Notes: generated by a model not told the origin, from the sequence alone. A stretch of DNA of 64,000 nt from Nigrospora sphaerica (GCA_018287875.1 JAGVVL010000002.1:4650001-4714000); one strand, 5' to 3'; positions 10,138 through 22,176 are shown, counted from the stretch's first letter. Numbers and translations: made by a program.

Positions 10138-12696
10138 TCAAGGCACGCTACCCCGTCCTGGACTCCTACTGCCAGACTCGGCCAGCACGAACACGGCCTG
10201 GCCGTAACTTGCGTGGCTCTCGCTTACCGCATCCGCTATCTTGGTGACCGGGCCTTCTCTGGTCACATCGCTAGCCGCAAGGGCCGGTAAAGCTGCTGGG
10301 GCCGAGGCCTGCGCTGCTATCGTCGTGGCCGGCACTGCTGCTACTGCGGCGGGAGCGGCGGCGGCGGTAGTGGGGCTGGGGGCAGCGTTAGCCGCTGGTG
10401 ATACCGTCGTGGGCGTCACCGTCGCCGTCTTTCTAGTAAAGCAATCATTGCACCGCCAATGTCTCCCCCTCGCTACCGGCACTTGAGCTGTGTCTTGGAT
10501 GCATCGGACATGATACATGGGTCTGTCGCAGTCCTGTGACTCCCGCGTTAGCTCTTCTCCTCAAGCGTTTCCATCGCCCGTGCTCTGCCAAGCTTACCTC
10601 GTTTGCGCAGAGGATGGTGTTGGGCCCCAAGACAGGCTTGCCGCATATCTTGCACCCCGATTGCGACCGCGCAGCCGGCGGAGAAGCGGGCTTGGGAGCG
10701 GAAGGAGGCACCCGTGGGCACATCAGCCGGGTTTGCCGCGTGATTTCGATGGCCTTGCGAAACGTGTCCACCCTGAGCACCCCGCGCGCTTTCAAGTAAG
10801 CCATGTGTTTCATCGCCTCCGTCAGGCGGTGCTGGTGCGCTGCCAGCCACGCCGCCTTTTCTTGCAGGAAATCGAGGTACGTCTCGTCCAGATACGGCAC
10901 AAACGCCGCCGATTTATGCTGGCTAGAGAAGGCGTCCCATTCGGCAAGATACTCCTTCTCGTCATGACACACATCGCTGTAATCCTTGATGATATCCCTG
11001 TGCTTCTGCAGCAGCCACGTGTTGTCCACTTGCGGCTCATCCACGAGTGACCCTGGCTCAATGCGGCATTTGCTCAGCCGATCGAAGACGGGCTGCTTGA
11101 TCATGGGAATGACCTGCTTTGTCTCCTTGGGCTTTGCGGGCTTGGCCCATGCCGTATGCGGCGGCGGCTGTTGCTGTCACGACTGTCAGCGGAAATCCCC
11201 TCTACTCCCAGCCTCGACCCAGGGCGCTCCCCGCTTACCGGCAGCGATATCCCGAGCGGCCAGCTATGCTCGTCCTCATCGCTCTCGCCCTCATCCGAGC
11301 TGTCTAGGTCCGGGGGCTCAGCAGATCGAGAGGACCGCGGCGTTCGTTGCCCATAGTGCCCATGCGACCCATGGTGTCCGTGCTTGGACACCACGACCAC
11401 CTCGTCGCCGCGCGCATTGTACTGAAACGAAAAGTGAAGCTCGGGATGCACTGTTGTGTGCGCTTTCAGCTGTTCGTACGACGAGTGCGTCGCAAAACAT
11501 CGAATGCAACTCCAATTCTCCAGAACCACCTCGTCGCAGACAGGCAATTTCCATATGATGTGGCCATATTCCACGGCGCCGCCCTCGGCGGCCTTCCTCC
11601 GTTTTCGCTCCTTGGCCTCCTTCCCGCGCGCCTTGTCACTCAGCAGCTTTAGGTTGTAGTTTTGCGGCTTGCCCCGCGTCCGCAGCGACCGGCTTGGCGT
11701 GGTGGCCTCCCCATCGATCTCATCGTCGTCATCGTCCAGCATGCCATCGCCTTGGTCCCGCGTGTGCCCGTTGGCGGGTCCCTCTGTCCGACCATTCACG
11801 TGACCGTTGGTAAGCGGCTCCAGAACACCGCCCGACACGTCCGCAGCCTTCGCCCCCGGGGGCGTCGTCGCATCAAGGCTTCTGATACTGTCGCCGAAGT
11901 TGATGCACGAACTCCAGCGCAAGTCCATGTCCATTCGCAGGTCCGTCTCGGTTTCGTCGTTGGTGCGCTTCCGAATCTTCACCTTCGGGGCTTCGCGCCC
12001 TTTCACAAATTTGTATGTGATCTGAGACGTGAGAACCCACTGCCGCAGAGGCGTCGATGGCGTCGTGAGGTTTTCCTGGCCCTGCAGCAGATACCGGGGC
12101 GGCCAGTTGGGGTCGCCCGCCGATTCAAGCTCGGCAATAACGAGGTATGTATCGGCCAGCTCGAAGCCCTTGTCATCATCGCGTTGCACGTAGAGCTTGT
12201 CGGCGGCGATTTCAAAAGGCTGGGGCAGGTAAACCCGGGCATTGCGGCACACATCGTTGGAGTCGCGGAATTCTCGGACGGTGCAGATCTGACTGTCACA
12301 GTGCAGAACGCGGCACTCAACGCCCGGCCTCCAGGTGCAGATCAGAATTTTGCACCGCGCCCTGATGGCGGGGATTTCCTTCTTCACCGAGGACCCGTTG
12401 AGCAGACTCGTCTGCGGCGTTCGATAGCCATCGCCGCGCCCAATCTTCAGCACCTCGATGCGAAGGGCTTTCTCGAAGCCGTCCAGCGGAGGAAACTGGA
12501 ACAATGGCCCCAGGGGCGCATACCCGGCGAGCCCGGCGAGCTCATCGGCAGTACGCCGTCTCTTGATGCCTCGAGGGCTCTGGTCACCGGCAAGAGACCT
12601 GTCGCCATTTGCAGAAGGAGAGAATACTTCTACAGCGCCTTTCCAAATGCGATGAAGAAAGGGCGCATCGCGTATGTACGGAGTCGTTGCTGCCAT
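10138..12696 (-). CDS. suz12: Polycomb SU(Z)12 homologue, VEFS box plus PHD
   Basis: Three exons: 12696-11239, 11173-10598 and 10533-10138. All junctions are phase 0 with GTAAGC donors, giving 809 residues. Residues 397-417 form a C2H2-type finger (C-x2-C-x12-H-x3-H), as in SU(Z)12. Exon 2 carries the VEFS box, including HRDIIKDYSDVCHDEKEYL and the following Trp/aromatic-rich helix. Joining exon 2 to exon 3 completes a C4HC3 PHD finger: C-x2-C-x11-C-x4-C-x5-H-x2-C, then W-x-C-x2-C. The remaining tail is Ala/Pro/Thr low complexity. Family role: scaffold subunit of PRC2, which methylates H3K27 with EZH2/SET-7 and EED. Exon 1 also holds a poly-acidic segment before the first splice (DSSDEGESDEDE) and a basic region near 320-375. 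The acceptor of intron 1 could alternatively be six bases downstream, removing two Gln. Confidence 0.9.
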
Positions 12697-15600
12697 ATCT
12701 GGGAGAAGACATGGGTGGCAACCGCTGTTGTTGTGCGGCTCCCTTCTTCTGTCGAAGAGAGCAAGAAAAGCCCCAAGTATTAGTTACTGGACCTCCGAAG
12801 CACCAATCCGCTCGCCAACCAAGTTCAAGTCACCTCATACGAGCAGCGGCAACATGCCAAGTGGGAAACAGGGAGGTGCCGTGTGGCTAGAGATGCGTTG
12901 GGAGGGAGGGTTGTAGGTGCGTTGTGGAAGGATTGGAAAGAGAAGACAGATGAGGTGAGGTGTGGTGAGGCGAGGTTAGATGAGATGAAGTGGGTGCGGC
13001 TATGTATACGTAGGTTTGGGGGGGATGGGGAGGCTAGCCGGCTGGATGAGGTGAGTGGTTGGATGAGATGGAGGCCCGGGCCGGACAAGGCAGGCTAGTT
13101 GGCGACCAAGGGAAAGAAAAGAATAGAGTGTCGAGGGAAGGGGGGCCACCAACCAGCGGAAGAGTTCAGAGCCGAGGAAGCATCACACAGTCGGTGCTAG
13201 TGGGAAATGATGTGTGTTCGCATAAGCAACAGCAACGCGCAGGACTTGCGGCGAAGCTGAAGATGAAGCCGGCGCGGTCCGGTGGGGTTGGACGGTATAT
13301 AGAAAGGGGCGGTAAGGTGGATATGATGAGGGATCAAGTTGAACGCGAGCGACTGCACACACGCGCAAAATGCAATAACCGATGTGCGGTAGGTGTGGCG
13401 CGTGATGGGCGACGTGCGAGAGAGTGTGTGGCAGGCAGGGTGGGCAAGGGCGGCCAGTAGCTGGTGTGTGCGCGTATGTCCGTGTGTCGCGAATGTGTAT
13501 GTGGATGCGGGTGTGGGTGTCTCTTTTCCGTGTCCGGTGTCCGGCCGGTTCGATACGAGAGAGACCAGGCACACCAGGGAGGGGAAGAAGCAGGGATGGA
13601 TCGGGACGGATGACGGAAGACACCAAGAAACAAAGGCAAGCGAGAGCAAGAGGGAGGGAGGAAGAGAGGGGGGGAAGAGAGGAAGAGAGGAAAAGAGAGA
13701 AAGAGAGACGCGTACCGTGCGGGTGCAGGCCAGTCAACCTGCAGGGGTTTCGTTTCTATCGCGGCGTCTTTGCGACCGTTGTCTGCGAAAATCATCAAAA
13801 TGGGGGCCGGCATCACGTGTTGCGGGTGGGCTCCCTCTCTCATGGGTAAAAGTATGGATGCGCTCGCGTGTGTGGGTGTGGTTGCGGGATGAATGCGATC
13901 AGTGCCTGCCGTTGGGCCGGGGGGGGGGGCGCCTTGAACAATAGGATGGGATTGGACCCAGGGCGCTGCTGCTGCAATATAAGTTATTAGGTAGCTGATG
14001 TGAAAGCTACCTCTCCTCTTTAGGTACCTACATACCTCTTTCCTTGGGTGGGTAGGTGGGTAAGTGAGGTAAGGTATGTATGGGATGTTTGGGGATGCAA
14101 CTGCAACTTGATTTCCCGTCAAGAGGACCGTGACTGGTTCTCGAAGAAGTTGCTTTTCTTGGTCTCCCGGCCCGTTGCGCGGGAAGACCACCGACAAGAA
14201 ACATGCAGGGAGCAGGGTAGACCGGTATCCATTACTTCACCTCAAGACCGACTTATTAATCATGACCATACGCCGTCGTTTTCAACGCGTGGTCTTGTGC
14301 TAGGCAGTTGCCGAAGCTGGGAGATGCGGGGAGCAAAGAGGTTGTCGTCCAGCAACAGCCCCCCAAAAAGAAGGAGAACATGACGAAGAAGCGATCCTGC
14401 CGGCAAGGTCCGGCAAGGTGGTAATGTAGTAAGTGTGATGTAGGTTGAAAATTATTTAAAAAAAGAGCAGCCACTGTTCGGATCTATTATTAGCGTGCAG
14501 CGTTCCCGTAGTCGGTGCACCAACTGAATCCCGTGAGTGTTGTTTGTGTGCTTGCTGCTGTGGGATTGAGACGAACACCCCGAAAGCCCCACCGTCAGTT
14601 AAAACGGGCGTTGGATGTATTCGACCACCATCGTCCTCACCCTATGCCCCAGCGTTTCTTGCCAGTATCCCGCCGAGTAGGGCCACTGTATTCTCATACT
14701 GAAATTCTTTGTAATCTTCTGACTCTGCCGTCTACAACCATGGCCATAAGTCCTCCGCTTACCGGGTAGGTCGGGCTTAAAAAATGCCTCCCTTTTCTGT
14801 AACAGCATTTTGGCCCGCTTGCAACTGGACTTCTTGACGCACGGAAGCTATCAACACTTCACTCAGTATCAGGTACCATGTTGAGAGAGGACCATTCCAC
14901 CATCCCCCTCCCCTTCGTCCTTACTGCCCACCTATACATATTTCAAGCTCATGAGAGATCCCACATGCGACCGACATTCCTTGCTAAACTATTCAACTTG
15001 GTTCTTCTTCTTTCTCAAATTCGCCCTCCCTTGTCGTCTTCCTCTTCCTGTCCAACCCCCATGCGATGGCCACATTGAAGCCGGCGCCTTGCCGCCGGCT
15101 TATTATTGCTGCAGTCTCGCAGAGACACATCCCTTCTTCTATATCCAAACGATGCGCCCGTATTACAATACCGAACCCCGGGGTCGTGGCTGTCACAGAT
15201 GCCAGACTGATGCACCGTGGCAAAACGAATGCACCGTACCGCAGAGCCTGGCTAACCACCTGCGACGGGCTTGCCCTTGATTGATGCTTCGTCCGAGGAC
15301 GGGGCGCTGCTAATGTGCGTGCTTCTGGATAACCACGCCCGGCTTGGACTATACCACGTAGCGGTCTTGGCCGGAATTCACGTTCGGCTGTGCAGTCTGG
15401 TTGTCTGACCAGCTCATGCCTGCTAAGGTTCCTTCTTCCTTTCACTGCCGGACCGAACACAGGAGGAGCCCAAGCATTCATAGGTATTCACACCGCCGCA
15501 CGGATCCAGTCCTGACGAATGGGTAAATAATGTCGGTATGCACCTGCAGTAGAATACTCCTACAGGCAAGTGCTACATCCAACTTGCCTCTTTCGTCTTG

Positions 15601-16155
15601 CAGCTGTAAGTAACAAGCCAGCTTGAGCGGATCCATACGGTCGCTATTGGGGCAGCACCCCGGCGCACCACAATCCCATAGTGGCACGGCAGGTACCAAA
15701 GCCATGTGTGATTGGCCGGCGCTAACTAGTGGGTTCACAGACTTGGGCTAAGCAGCCGGAACTGGCATACACACTTATCGGGTGGGGCAAATTTACGATA
15801 AGGTACCTCCCTACCATCAATCAACCGCTCAGTTGGATGGGATGGGATCCGAATCTAGCACTCGTTTGTATGACGATATCCCAGCACCGAGAGAGTACCA
15901 ACCACACTGCGCACTACAACACCACAACACCACCACAACACCACCACGACGCACGACGCGCGGCACCGCACCGCGCCGATAAAACTACCCCCGGCCCCCT
16001 AGCGACCGATTCAAGCCGAGCCGAGCCCTGTCGCATCCGGCCCGGGGACCGCGATTAGATGCGCCTCCCTGCCGTCCCGCTGTCCCGCTTCCTGGCCCGC
16101 GTGCCTCGCCCTCACTCGACTTGATGCGACTCGCTCCGCAGCCCAGCCACGCATC
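12697..16155. other. Divergent intergenic region, SU(Z)12 / F-box-like
   Basis: 3.4 kb between divergent genes. 12880-13720 is G/A-rich on the + strand, i.e. pyrimidine-rich on the SU(Z)12 sense strand. 13990-14070 has recurrent TACCTA/GGTAGG words including AGGTACCT. 15917-15950 is an ACCACAAC-type repeat just upstream of the F-box-like gene. I saw no supportable protein gene. Confidence 0.55.
12880..13720 (-). promoter_or_regulatory. Pyrimidine-rich leader/promoter of SU(Z)12
   Basis: On the minus strand this is a long C/T-rich tract with GT-type repeats, ending about 185 bases before the SU(Z)12 ATG. Pyrimidine-rich tracts ahead of start codons are common in filamentous fungal core promoters and leaders. 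The assignment is inference from composition and position only. Confidence 0.35.
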
Positions 16156-18315
16156 ATGAACTCGGAATCAGACTCGGACGCGTCCAGCCACCGCCCGTCT
16201 CCGACTCGCCAGCTTCCCCAGCGAGCGGCTAAAACCAGGGCTACCGCCCCCAGCCCGCCTAAGCGCATGACGCGCTCAACCGCCACCTACTTTGACTCGT
16301 CGCCGTCCGACGCCGGCCACGATGACACCGACAACGCTTCCGACCACGGCCGGCTTTCTACCTTGCGCACGCGAAAGCCCAGAGTCGAGACTATCCAGAC
16401 CTCGGCCGGCGGCCGCAAGCGCCGACGGGCTGTGCAACCAGCCCGGCAGGGGGGGCGACAAAAACGCCGGAGAACGCAGTTTGCGGCGTTGTCGAAGCGT
16501 AAACCGCCCGCCGAGGCGCCACCCCCGTTAACGCTGCCTGGCGATTGGAACGCCGTGCCGTACCTGATCTGGCGTAATACCTTTGACTATATTGCCCAGC
16601 CCCTGCGCGACCCCACCGCCAAGTTCCGCGATGTGTTAAGGGCCTCCAAGACTCTGTTCTCCGCCGCTGTCTCGTCCAAACTCCTGGCCGAGCCGGCCCT
16701 CACGGCACTGTACCAGTGTCCGGCCCTGACGCCTGTCCGGGCTCATCTCCTCCTGCGTACTCTCGCCCTACCTCCGCGCGACACCCTGTTCGCCTACCGG
16801 CCCAAAGTAGAAACCCTGCAGATAGAGGTCGACAGCACATTGTGCAAAAAGAACCTAGGTGCTTACCTCGACCTCGGCGACCTGATCCGGTACCTGCCGC
16901 GACTCCGTGACCTGGAGCTATATCACCAGCTGGACATGCCTCCGTACCGCTCACTCGATGCCTCGGTCCGCTGGCGATACCCCGATGAGCTCTTCGAGGG
17001 GCTGAACAGGGTCCCCGTTGGCGAGCCCGAGTCGGCCACCGCCACGACCTATCTGCCTCTCGAAAGCTGGAGCTGGAGCTCGCGGCTCATCCCAAAGTCC
17101 TGGTCGCTGGACAAATTGTGTCAGATCCACTCGGCGCCAAGCTTCTCAGCTCTCCGGAAGATCACTTTTGTCAACTTCCAGCTCCCTTCCATATCGGCTA
17201 AGACTAAGGACCCTGCCGCTATCGCCACCATGGACTTTCCCGTCACACAGCAGCTGGCCCAGGCCATCTCGGCGCTGCCACGGCTGAATCACCTGGTGAT
17301 GGAGTCATGCACGGTGGCGAACGGCGCCCTTCTGGAGCGGCTTCCTAAGGGCCTCGAGCACCTGGAGCTCATCAACTGCTGGGATGTCGATGCGGATCAC
17401 ATGAGCACGTTCCTACAGAGCCATGGACACTCGCTGAGGACGTTAGTACTGAAGCACTGCCAGTCTCTTAGCCTCGGCTTCCTGCCGGTCCTCGGACCAG
17501 CTTGTCCCAACCTCACGGAGCTCCGTGTTGACATGACGTATTTTCGGCATCACGAGTTCTACAAAGACGACAACCCCAACTACGAAGTGCTGCTTGACAC
17601 TGACCAGATTCCCACATGGCCCACGACACTGCAGTGCATCGATCTCTACCACTTGCGCTTTGGCGAGAGGCTGGGGGCGGCGTCCAACTTCTACCTGAGC
17701 CTAGAGAATAGCGCGGCCAAGCTTCCGCACCTGCGCCACCTCGTTATCCGTGGCAGGCTGGATACGGTAATGGAAGAGCGCATCCGGTTCCGCAACTACT
17801 GGCAGTCGCGCCTGGAGGATGTCTTTAAGCGGCTGGAGGCGGCGCCGACAGCGGTGGCGTCCCGGCGCAAGACAAGCGCAGGGGCGGGCAGGAGCCCCAA
17901 AAAACCGCCAGCCACGAATGCGGTTGGGGTTCGGCGCTCGCGGCGCAGCACGCGGCTTATGGATCTGGTGCCGAGTCCGGTCGAGGAGCACGACGAGGTG
18001 TCGGCGCCCATCAGTGAGCGTGAGAAGGCGCGCATCACGCGGCTCGCCAAGGAGGCCAAACGGCTGCATATACCGAGCCCATCGGCCGAATCGGATGCCG
18101 ACGTCGATACGGACGAGCTGGCGGACCCGGCGCACAACTACACGTCCCACCGGTTGTCGCCCGTGTTCCACCAGCGGCTTTGCGACGTCTGCATCATCGA
18201 CTTCGACAACAAGCGACCGTCGGAGCGGCAATTCGGCATGGACGACTTCCTGTCGGGCGACGACGAGTCGTCAGAATCAGAGTGGAACGGCGAAGACGAG
18301 GGCTTCGATGATTGA
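16156..18315 (+). CDS. F-box-like / leucine-rich protein
   Basis: Intronless, 719 residues, with strong C/G third positions. The first 125 residues are disordered, Ser/Pro/Arg-rich, with basic clusters (RKRRRAVQ, QKRRRTQF) that could be nuclear signals. From about 128 an F-box-like segment (WNAVPYLIWRNTFDYIAQPL) is followed by irregular leucine-rich repeats to about 580. Examples are LRDLELYHQL, LNHLVMESC, LEHLELINCWD and LRTLVLKHCQSL. The LRR cadence resembles F-box/LRR adaptors and Rad7-like proteins. Residues 585-640 are basic and disordered. The tail carries a compact motif LCDVCIIDFDNKRPSERQFG followed by an acidic end. Inference: substrate adaptor of an SCF-type ubiquitin ligase. The F-box match is weak and no direct homologue is named. 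Confidence 0.75.
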   Translation: MNSESDSDASSHRPSPTRQLPQRAAKTRATAPSPPKRMTRSTATYFDSSPSDAGHDDTDNASDHGRLSTLRTRKPRVETIQTSAGGRKRRRAVQPARQGGRQKRRRTQFAALSKRKPPAEAPPPLTLPGDWNAVPYLIWRNTFDYIAQPLRDPTAKFRDVLRASKTLFSAAVSSKLLAEPALTALYQCPALTPVRAHLLLRTLALPPRDTLFAYRPKVETLQIEVDSTLCKKNLGAYLDLGDLIRYLPRLRDLELYHQLDMPPYRSLDASVRWRYPDELFEGLNRVPVGEPESATATTYLPLESWSWSSRLIPKSWSLDKLCQIHSAPSFSALRKITFVNFQLPSISAKTKDPAAIATMDFPVTQQLAQAISALPRLNHLVMESCTVANGALLERLPKGLEHLELINCWDVDADHMSTFLQSHGHSLRTLVLKHCQSLSLGFLPVLGPACPNLTELRVDMTYFRHHEFYKDDNPNYEVLLDTDQIPTWPTTLQCIDLYHLRFGERLGAASNFYLSLENSAAKLPHLRHLVIRGRLDTVMEERIRFRNYWQSRLEDVFKRLEAAPTAVASRRKTSAGAGRSPKKPPATNAVGVRRSRRSTRLMDLVPSPVEEHDEVSAPISEREKARITRLAKEAKRLHIPSPSAESDADVDTDELADPAHNYTSHRLSPVFHQRLCDVCIIDFDNKRPSERQFGMDDFLSGDDESSESEWNGEDEGFDD

Positions 18316-19605
18316 TGTCGGTTCGGCACACGGGCATGACGGAACAAGTACCAGAGGTAGGCGTTGCGGAGAGACGGATGTGTTGGTTGGCTGGCGGACT
18401 GGCGTTACCATGCTTTACTCCCTTGATTGTTTTTGAAAGCTGTTGGCAGCCGGCGCCGGATGGAAATGGCACATGACCCTTGGCCCGGTCTGGGTTTCGC
18501 AGAGGGTTTGGGACGCCAAAGTGATGATACCCCCACGTGTGACGAAGAGCAAGAGGCGCGGAGCGAGAGCTATCTAGCATATACACAAGGATGAGCGTCC
18601 GCGTCGTGGGATCGCACAAGAAGAGAAGAAGCCAAACTTCGGTCGGCCGTGTTATTAGGCGGTGACGGGTCAGCCGGTACCACGAGCGCTGTCCGGTGGG
18701 CCGGAAAGGGGGCGCGGGCGGGAGATGATGAGGGGCCAATGCGGGCGGGGACCGAGACGAGAGGAGGGGAGTGACGAGGCCAAAAAATGCGACGGGCACT
18801 CGCATTCGGGTCCCCTCGGCCACTCCATCCTCGTTCCTTTCGCATGTGCAGGTGTAGTAGCGCGGAATTGGAACGTCGGCCGGGCCCCCTGCCATGGTTG
18901 CTGTTACACAACCACGGCACCGCGGGTTGGAATGGCCTCGCCTACTCGTACGACCGGGTTCATACGAACCCGTCGCATCCATGCCTCCGCCGTACAGCAG
19001 CGGATCCTCGTTGCGAGTACCGGCGCATGTCCCATGGATCGACAGACCCGAGCGACTGGGACGACCCGCCAGCGTCGAAACGCGATTGGGTGCGCTTGCC
19101 AGCGCGCACGCGGGGAGGGGACGAGGCGAGGGAGAAACGGACGTCTGGTTCTTTGGGACTTGGCAAGCTGTCCCAAGTTCCTGGGACGGCCGAGGCGTCG
19201 CCCAGCTGCACATCTCCGGCCTATCCCTCCCTCTTGGACTCCTTCCGATCCCACGTCACATGCATGATCCCAAACGTAAAAAGAAGAGGCATGCTTGTCC
19301 GGCTGCTTTTGTTTTGTGTTTTCTTTTCTGGTAGATCTCCGTGTCCGCTGAGGGAAGCTTTATGCATTCATACATTACCTACTCATCCTTGGAAAGCGCC
19401 GCTGCTCGCCTTCCTGGGCTCACAGCTTGTTGCTTGCTCCTTCTCCTTCTACTCCCTGTTTCCCATCCCCCTCCACTCTTTCCCACTCTCCTGTTTTCCC
19501 GCTGTATACCCACCCCGCCCGATCTTTTTTGCCCCCTCGCATATCCATTTGTCCCTTCGTCCGCCCCCTCCCCCTTTCCTCGCTTTCCCCCTGGCCGAGG
19601 CTGCT
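18316..19605. other. Intergenic, F-box-like to LaeA-like
   Basis: 1.3 kb with no supportable gene. The last 180 bases (19420-19600) are strongly C/T-rich on the + strand and probably form the promoter/leader of the methyltransferase. Confidence 0.5.
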
Positions 19606-21327
19606 ATGCTTTCCCGCCACCACCACCGCCACCGCACAACCCCGTGGAGCATGAGCCACGATCCCTTCGGTGTCGGCCGGGCCCATACCGGCTCCAAGGA
19701 CGCCGACACTCATGGTCGCACACCCACGTACGAGTTTTTGTCGTGTCGCCCACGTGCCGAGTCCTTCATACTAATGTAGCACCTCCCCTTCCACTATAGG
19801 ACCATGACCATTGTGGAGCCCGACTCGGTCCTGGAGGACAACGGGAGGACGTATCACGGGTACAAGCAAGGCAGTCAGTACAGGCTTTCTCCGTAGGCGA
19901 GCGCGATGGCTGACCAAGGTTCCACCAAGGCTATTTTTTGCCCAACGACGGAGTAAGTCCAAGCCACCTGAGTGGGAGTGACGGGGTGAGTTTGTACTGA
20001 TGCCCAGACGCAGGTTGAGCAGGACCGTTTGGGTACGTTACATATTCAGGGGCCACTGGAGGAAAGGATGAGGCTGACGCGCCCTCCACAGACTTCCTGC
20101 ACCAGGCGCTGCGCATCGCCCTGGACGACAGGCTCTACCTGGCGCCGCTCCCGCACGATCCGGCCCAAGTACTCGATTTGGCCTGCGGCACGGGCATCTG
20201 GAGCCTGCAGTATGCGGCCGAGCACCCGCGCTCCGAGGTGCTGGGCACTGATCTGAGCTGCATCCAGCCCCCCACGGCCGGCACACCCAACTGCGCTTTC
20301 ATGAAGGACGACGCCGAGGCCGAGTGGGTGTTCCCGCATCGCTTCGACTTTGTCCACCTGCGGCAGGTCATCACGTGCTTCGACGACCCGCGCAAGGTCA
20401 TGCGCCAGGCCTTCCTGAACCTCAACGCCGGCGGCTGGATTGAGTACCAGGACTTCGGCCTCGACCTCGTCTCCGACGACGCCTCCGCCCGTGGAACCAG
20501 CATCGCTCACTGGTTCGAGCTGATGATTGAAGGTGCCGCCAACCGTACGCAGCCCACCCCTGCCCCCCCCCCCCCAAAAAAAGCTGCCCTCTGGGCCCGT
20601 CCCCTTCTACTCCCAAATCGTTAAGGAGCCTATATACTGACCCCGTGTGTTGCAGTGGGGCGGGACATCAACATTGCCAAACACTACGCCTCATGGGTTA
20701 GTGGAAAACGTTCAACGCGAACCCCTTTCCGATTTGAACCACCGTCACTCTTTGTTCCTGTCTTTCTAGCCCCGAAGGGGGGGAGGGGGCTACGGAACAT
20801 GCCCGTAACCACTTCTGTTTATCTTCTTCGGGAATTTACTGACTCGGAGTGGCTCAGCTCACCCAAATGGGCTTCATCAAGGTGGCGCAGATCAAAGTAT
20901 CCATACCCAGTTAGCGCCCCGCCCCCGTTTCCTCTCTTCTCCTCCCTCTTTCCCCCATGTACGCGTGTGCCGGGGCTGACGCGAATAAAGTGAACGACTG
21001 GTCCAAAGATGCCAAATGGAGGCGCGTGGGCAATTACATTCGGGAGGATATCCTGATGGGCATCGACGGTATCTCGCGCAAGATGCTCTTGGGCGCCGGT
21101 CTCTCAGTTACCCAGATCCAGACGCTCCTGAAGCAGGTCAAGCAGGACCTGCGAAATCCCAACATCCGGTGCTGCCTCCCCCTGTGCGTTGTCTCTTCCG
21201 CCCCCTTTTCCAGCCATTTTGTTTCTCCGCATCTTTTGGTACTGACTGCGGCGCCAGCCACGTAGTTTATGGACGCAAACCCTATCTTTGGGAAATGTCA
21301 GGTGTGGGCATGAAACACGGCCCATGA
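19606..21327 (+). CDS. LaeA-like SAM-dependent methyltransferase
   Basis: Nine exons fitted by hand: 19606-19727, 19800-19873, 19930-19952, 20014-20032, 20092-20544, 20656-20696, 20858-20909, 20991-21183 and 21258-21327. Together they give 348 residues in one frame. The N-terminal family motif (NGRTYHGYKQGSYFLPNDG) is built across the second intron. The SAM-binding motif I is DLACGTGIW at 108-116. The post-I acidic region (GTDLS), the QVITCFDD/GGWIEYQD strands and the final VVYGRKP all match the LaeA/LAE-like family, typically 300-380 residues. Each intron has a CTGAC, CTGAT or TACTAAT branch site. Two acceptors are AAG (19929, 20990). The first exon is less certain; a start at 19651, or at 19804 without exon 1, is possible. 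LaeA proteins act with velvet proteins in the nucleus. Many paralogues are uncharacterised, so the target is unknown. Confidence 0.85.
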
Positions 21328-22176
21328 ACCCTTTACTAGACCCGGGTCTACAACGTCTGGGCAGCCCGGGCCAATGGTGAACTCAATGCTCACGCGTCTG
21401 CATTTTGAAGACGCGGTATGATTCATGCACAGTATATGGTATAATGCCGTCTTTGGCGTGGGATATTTATAGACAACGTGGGTGTGGTATAGCATTCGGG
21501 TGCGGATGGCGGGGTGCTGATCTCTGGGAGCCCCTCGTTGGGTACATATTTGTGTAATGGGTCGCTTTTTTGTGAAAGTTTAAAAAGGATCGGTGAAGAT
21601 TGGCCATCTGCGGCCCGTTACAACACAAGAAACGAAATTTGGTATAGTGATGACCCCCTGTGTGCCTCCTCAGTCTTCTCTCCATCCTGCGGGGCCGCGG
21701 AAACTGCCAACCAGCGCCACTTCTTCAGGAGGCAAAATGCTGCCTCTGTTCCACCCCGGGGAAATAACATCCGCGGTCTCTCAAGAACGACCAAGTCACG
21801 GTACTCCTGAACCGAGTCAAGCGACGCATGTCATCACTTGCGGCATTGGACTTGGCAATCAAAATTTTGGGCGGTATCGCTCTTCCTCTCACCCGCCAGC
21901 GTCTATGCATGTTCCTGGCCCAGGGGGCCCCGTGCCAGGAGTCAGAGAGGTCGGGAACGAGGTACGGCAGTAATAAGGGAATTCCCCCCCATTCCGTGGG
22001 CAGGGCTCGACAGGGTGGCTCTAGTGATTGCGACATGCCTTCTTTTTTCCCCCTGGTCCTTCCACGCCCTTTCACATCCAATCTCCCAGTCCCGGGCCCC
22101 TCCCTTGGGATCCGGGGCCTTCTCGCTCCCGCGCCTCTCCCAAGGCCAGACAAGCCGCAAAATCCGGGGCGGGGGG
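21328..22176. other. Convergent intergenic region
   Basis: 0.85 kb between the 3' ends of the LaeA-like and transporter genes. Open frames here have no recognisable product. I see nothing beyond presumed 3' UTRs. Confidence 0.55.
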
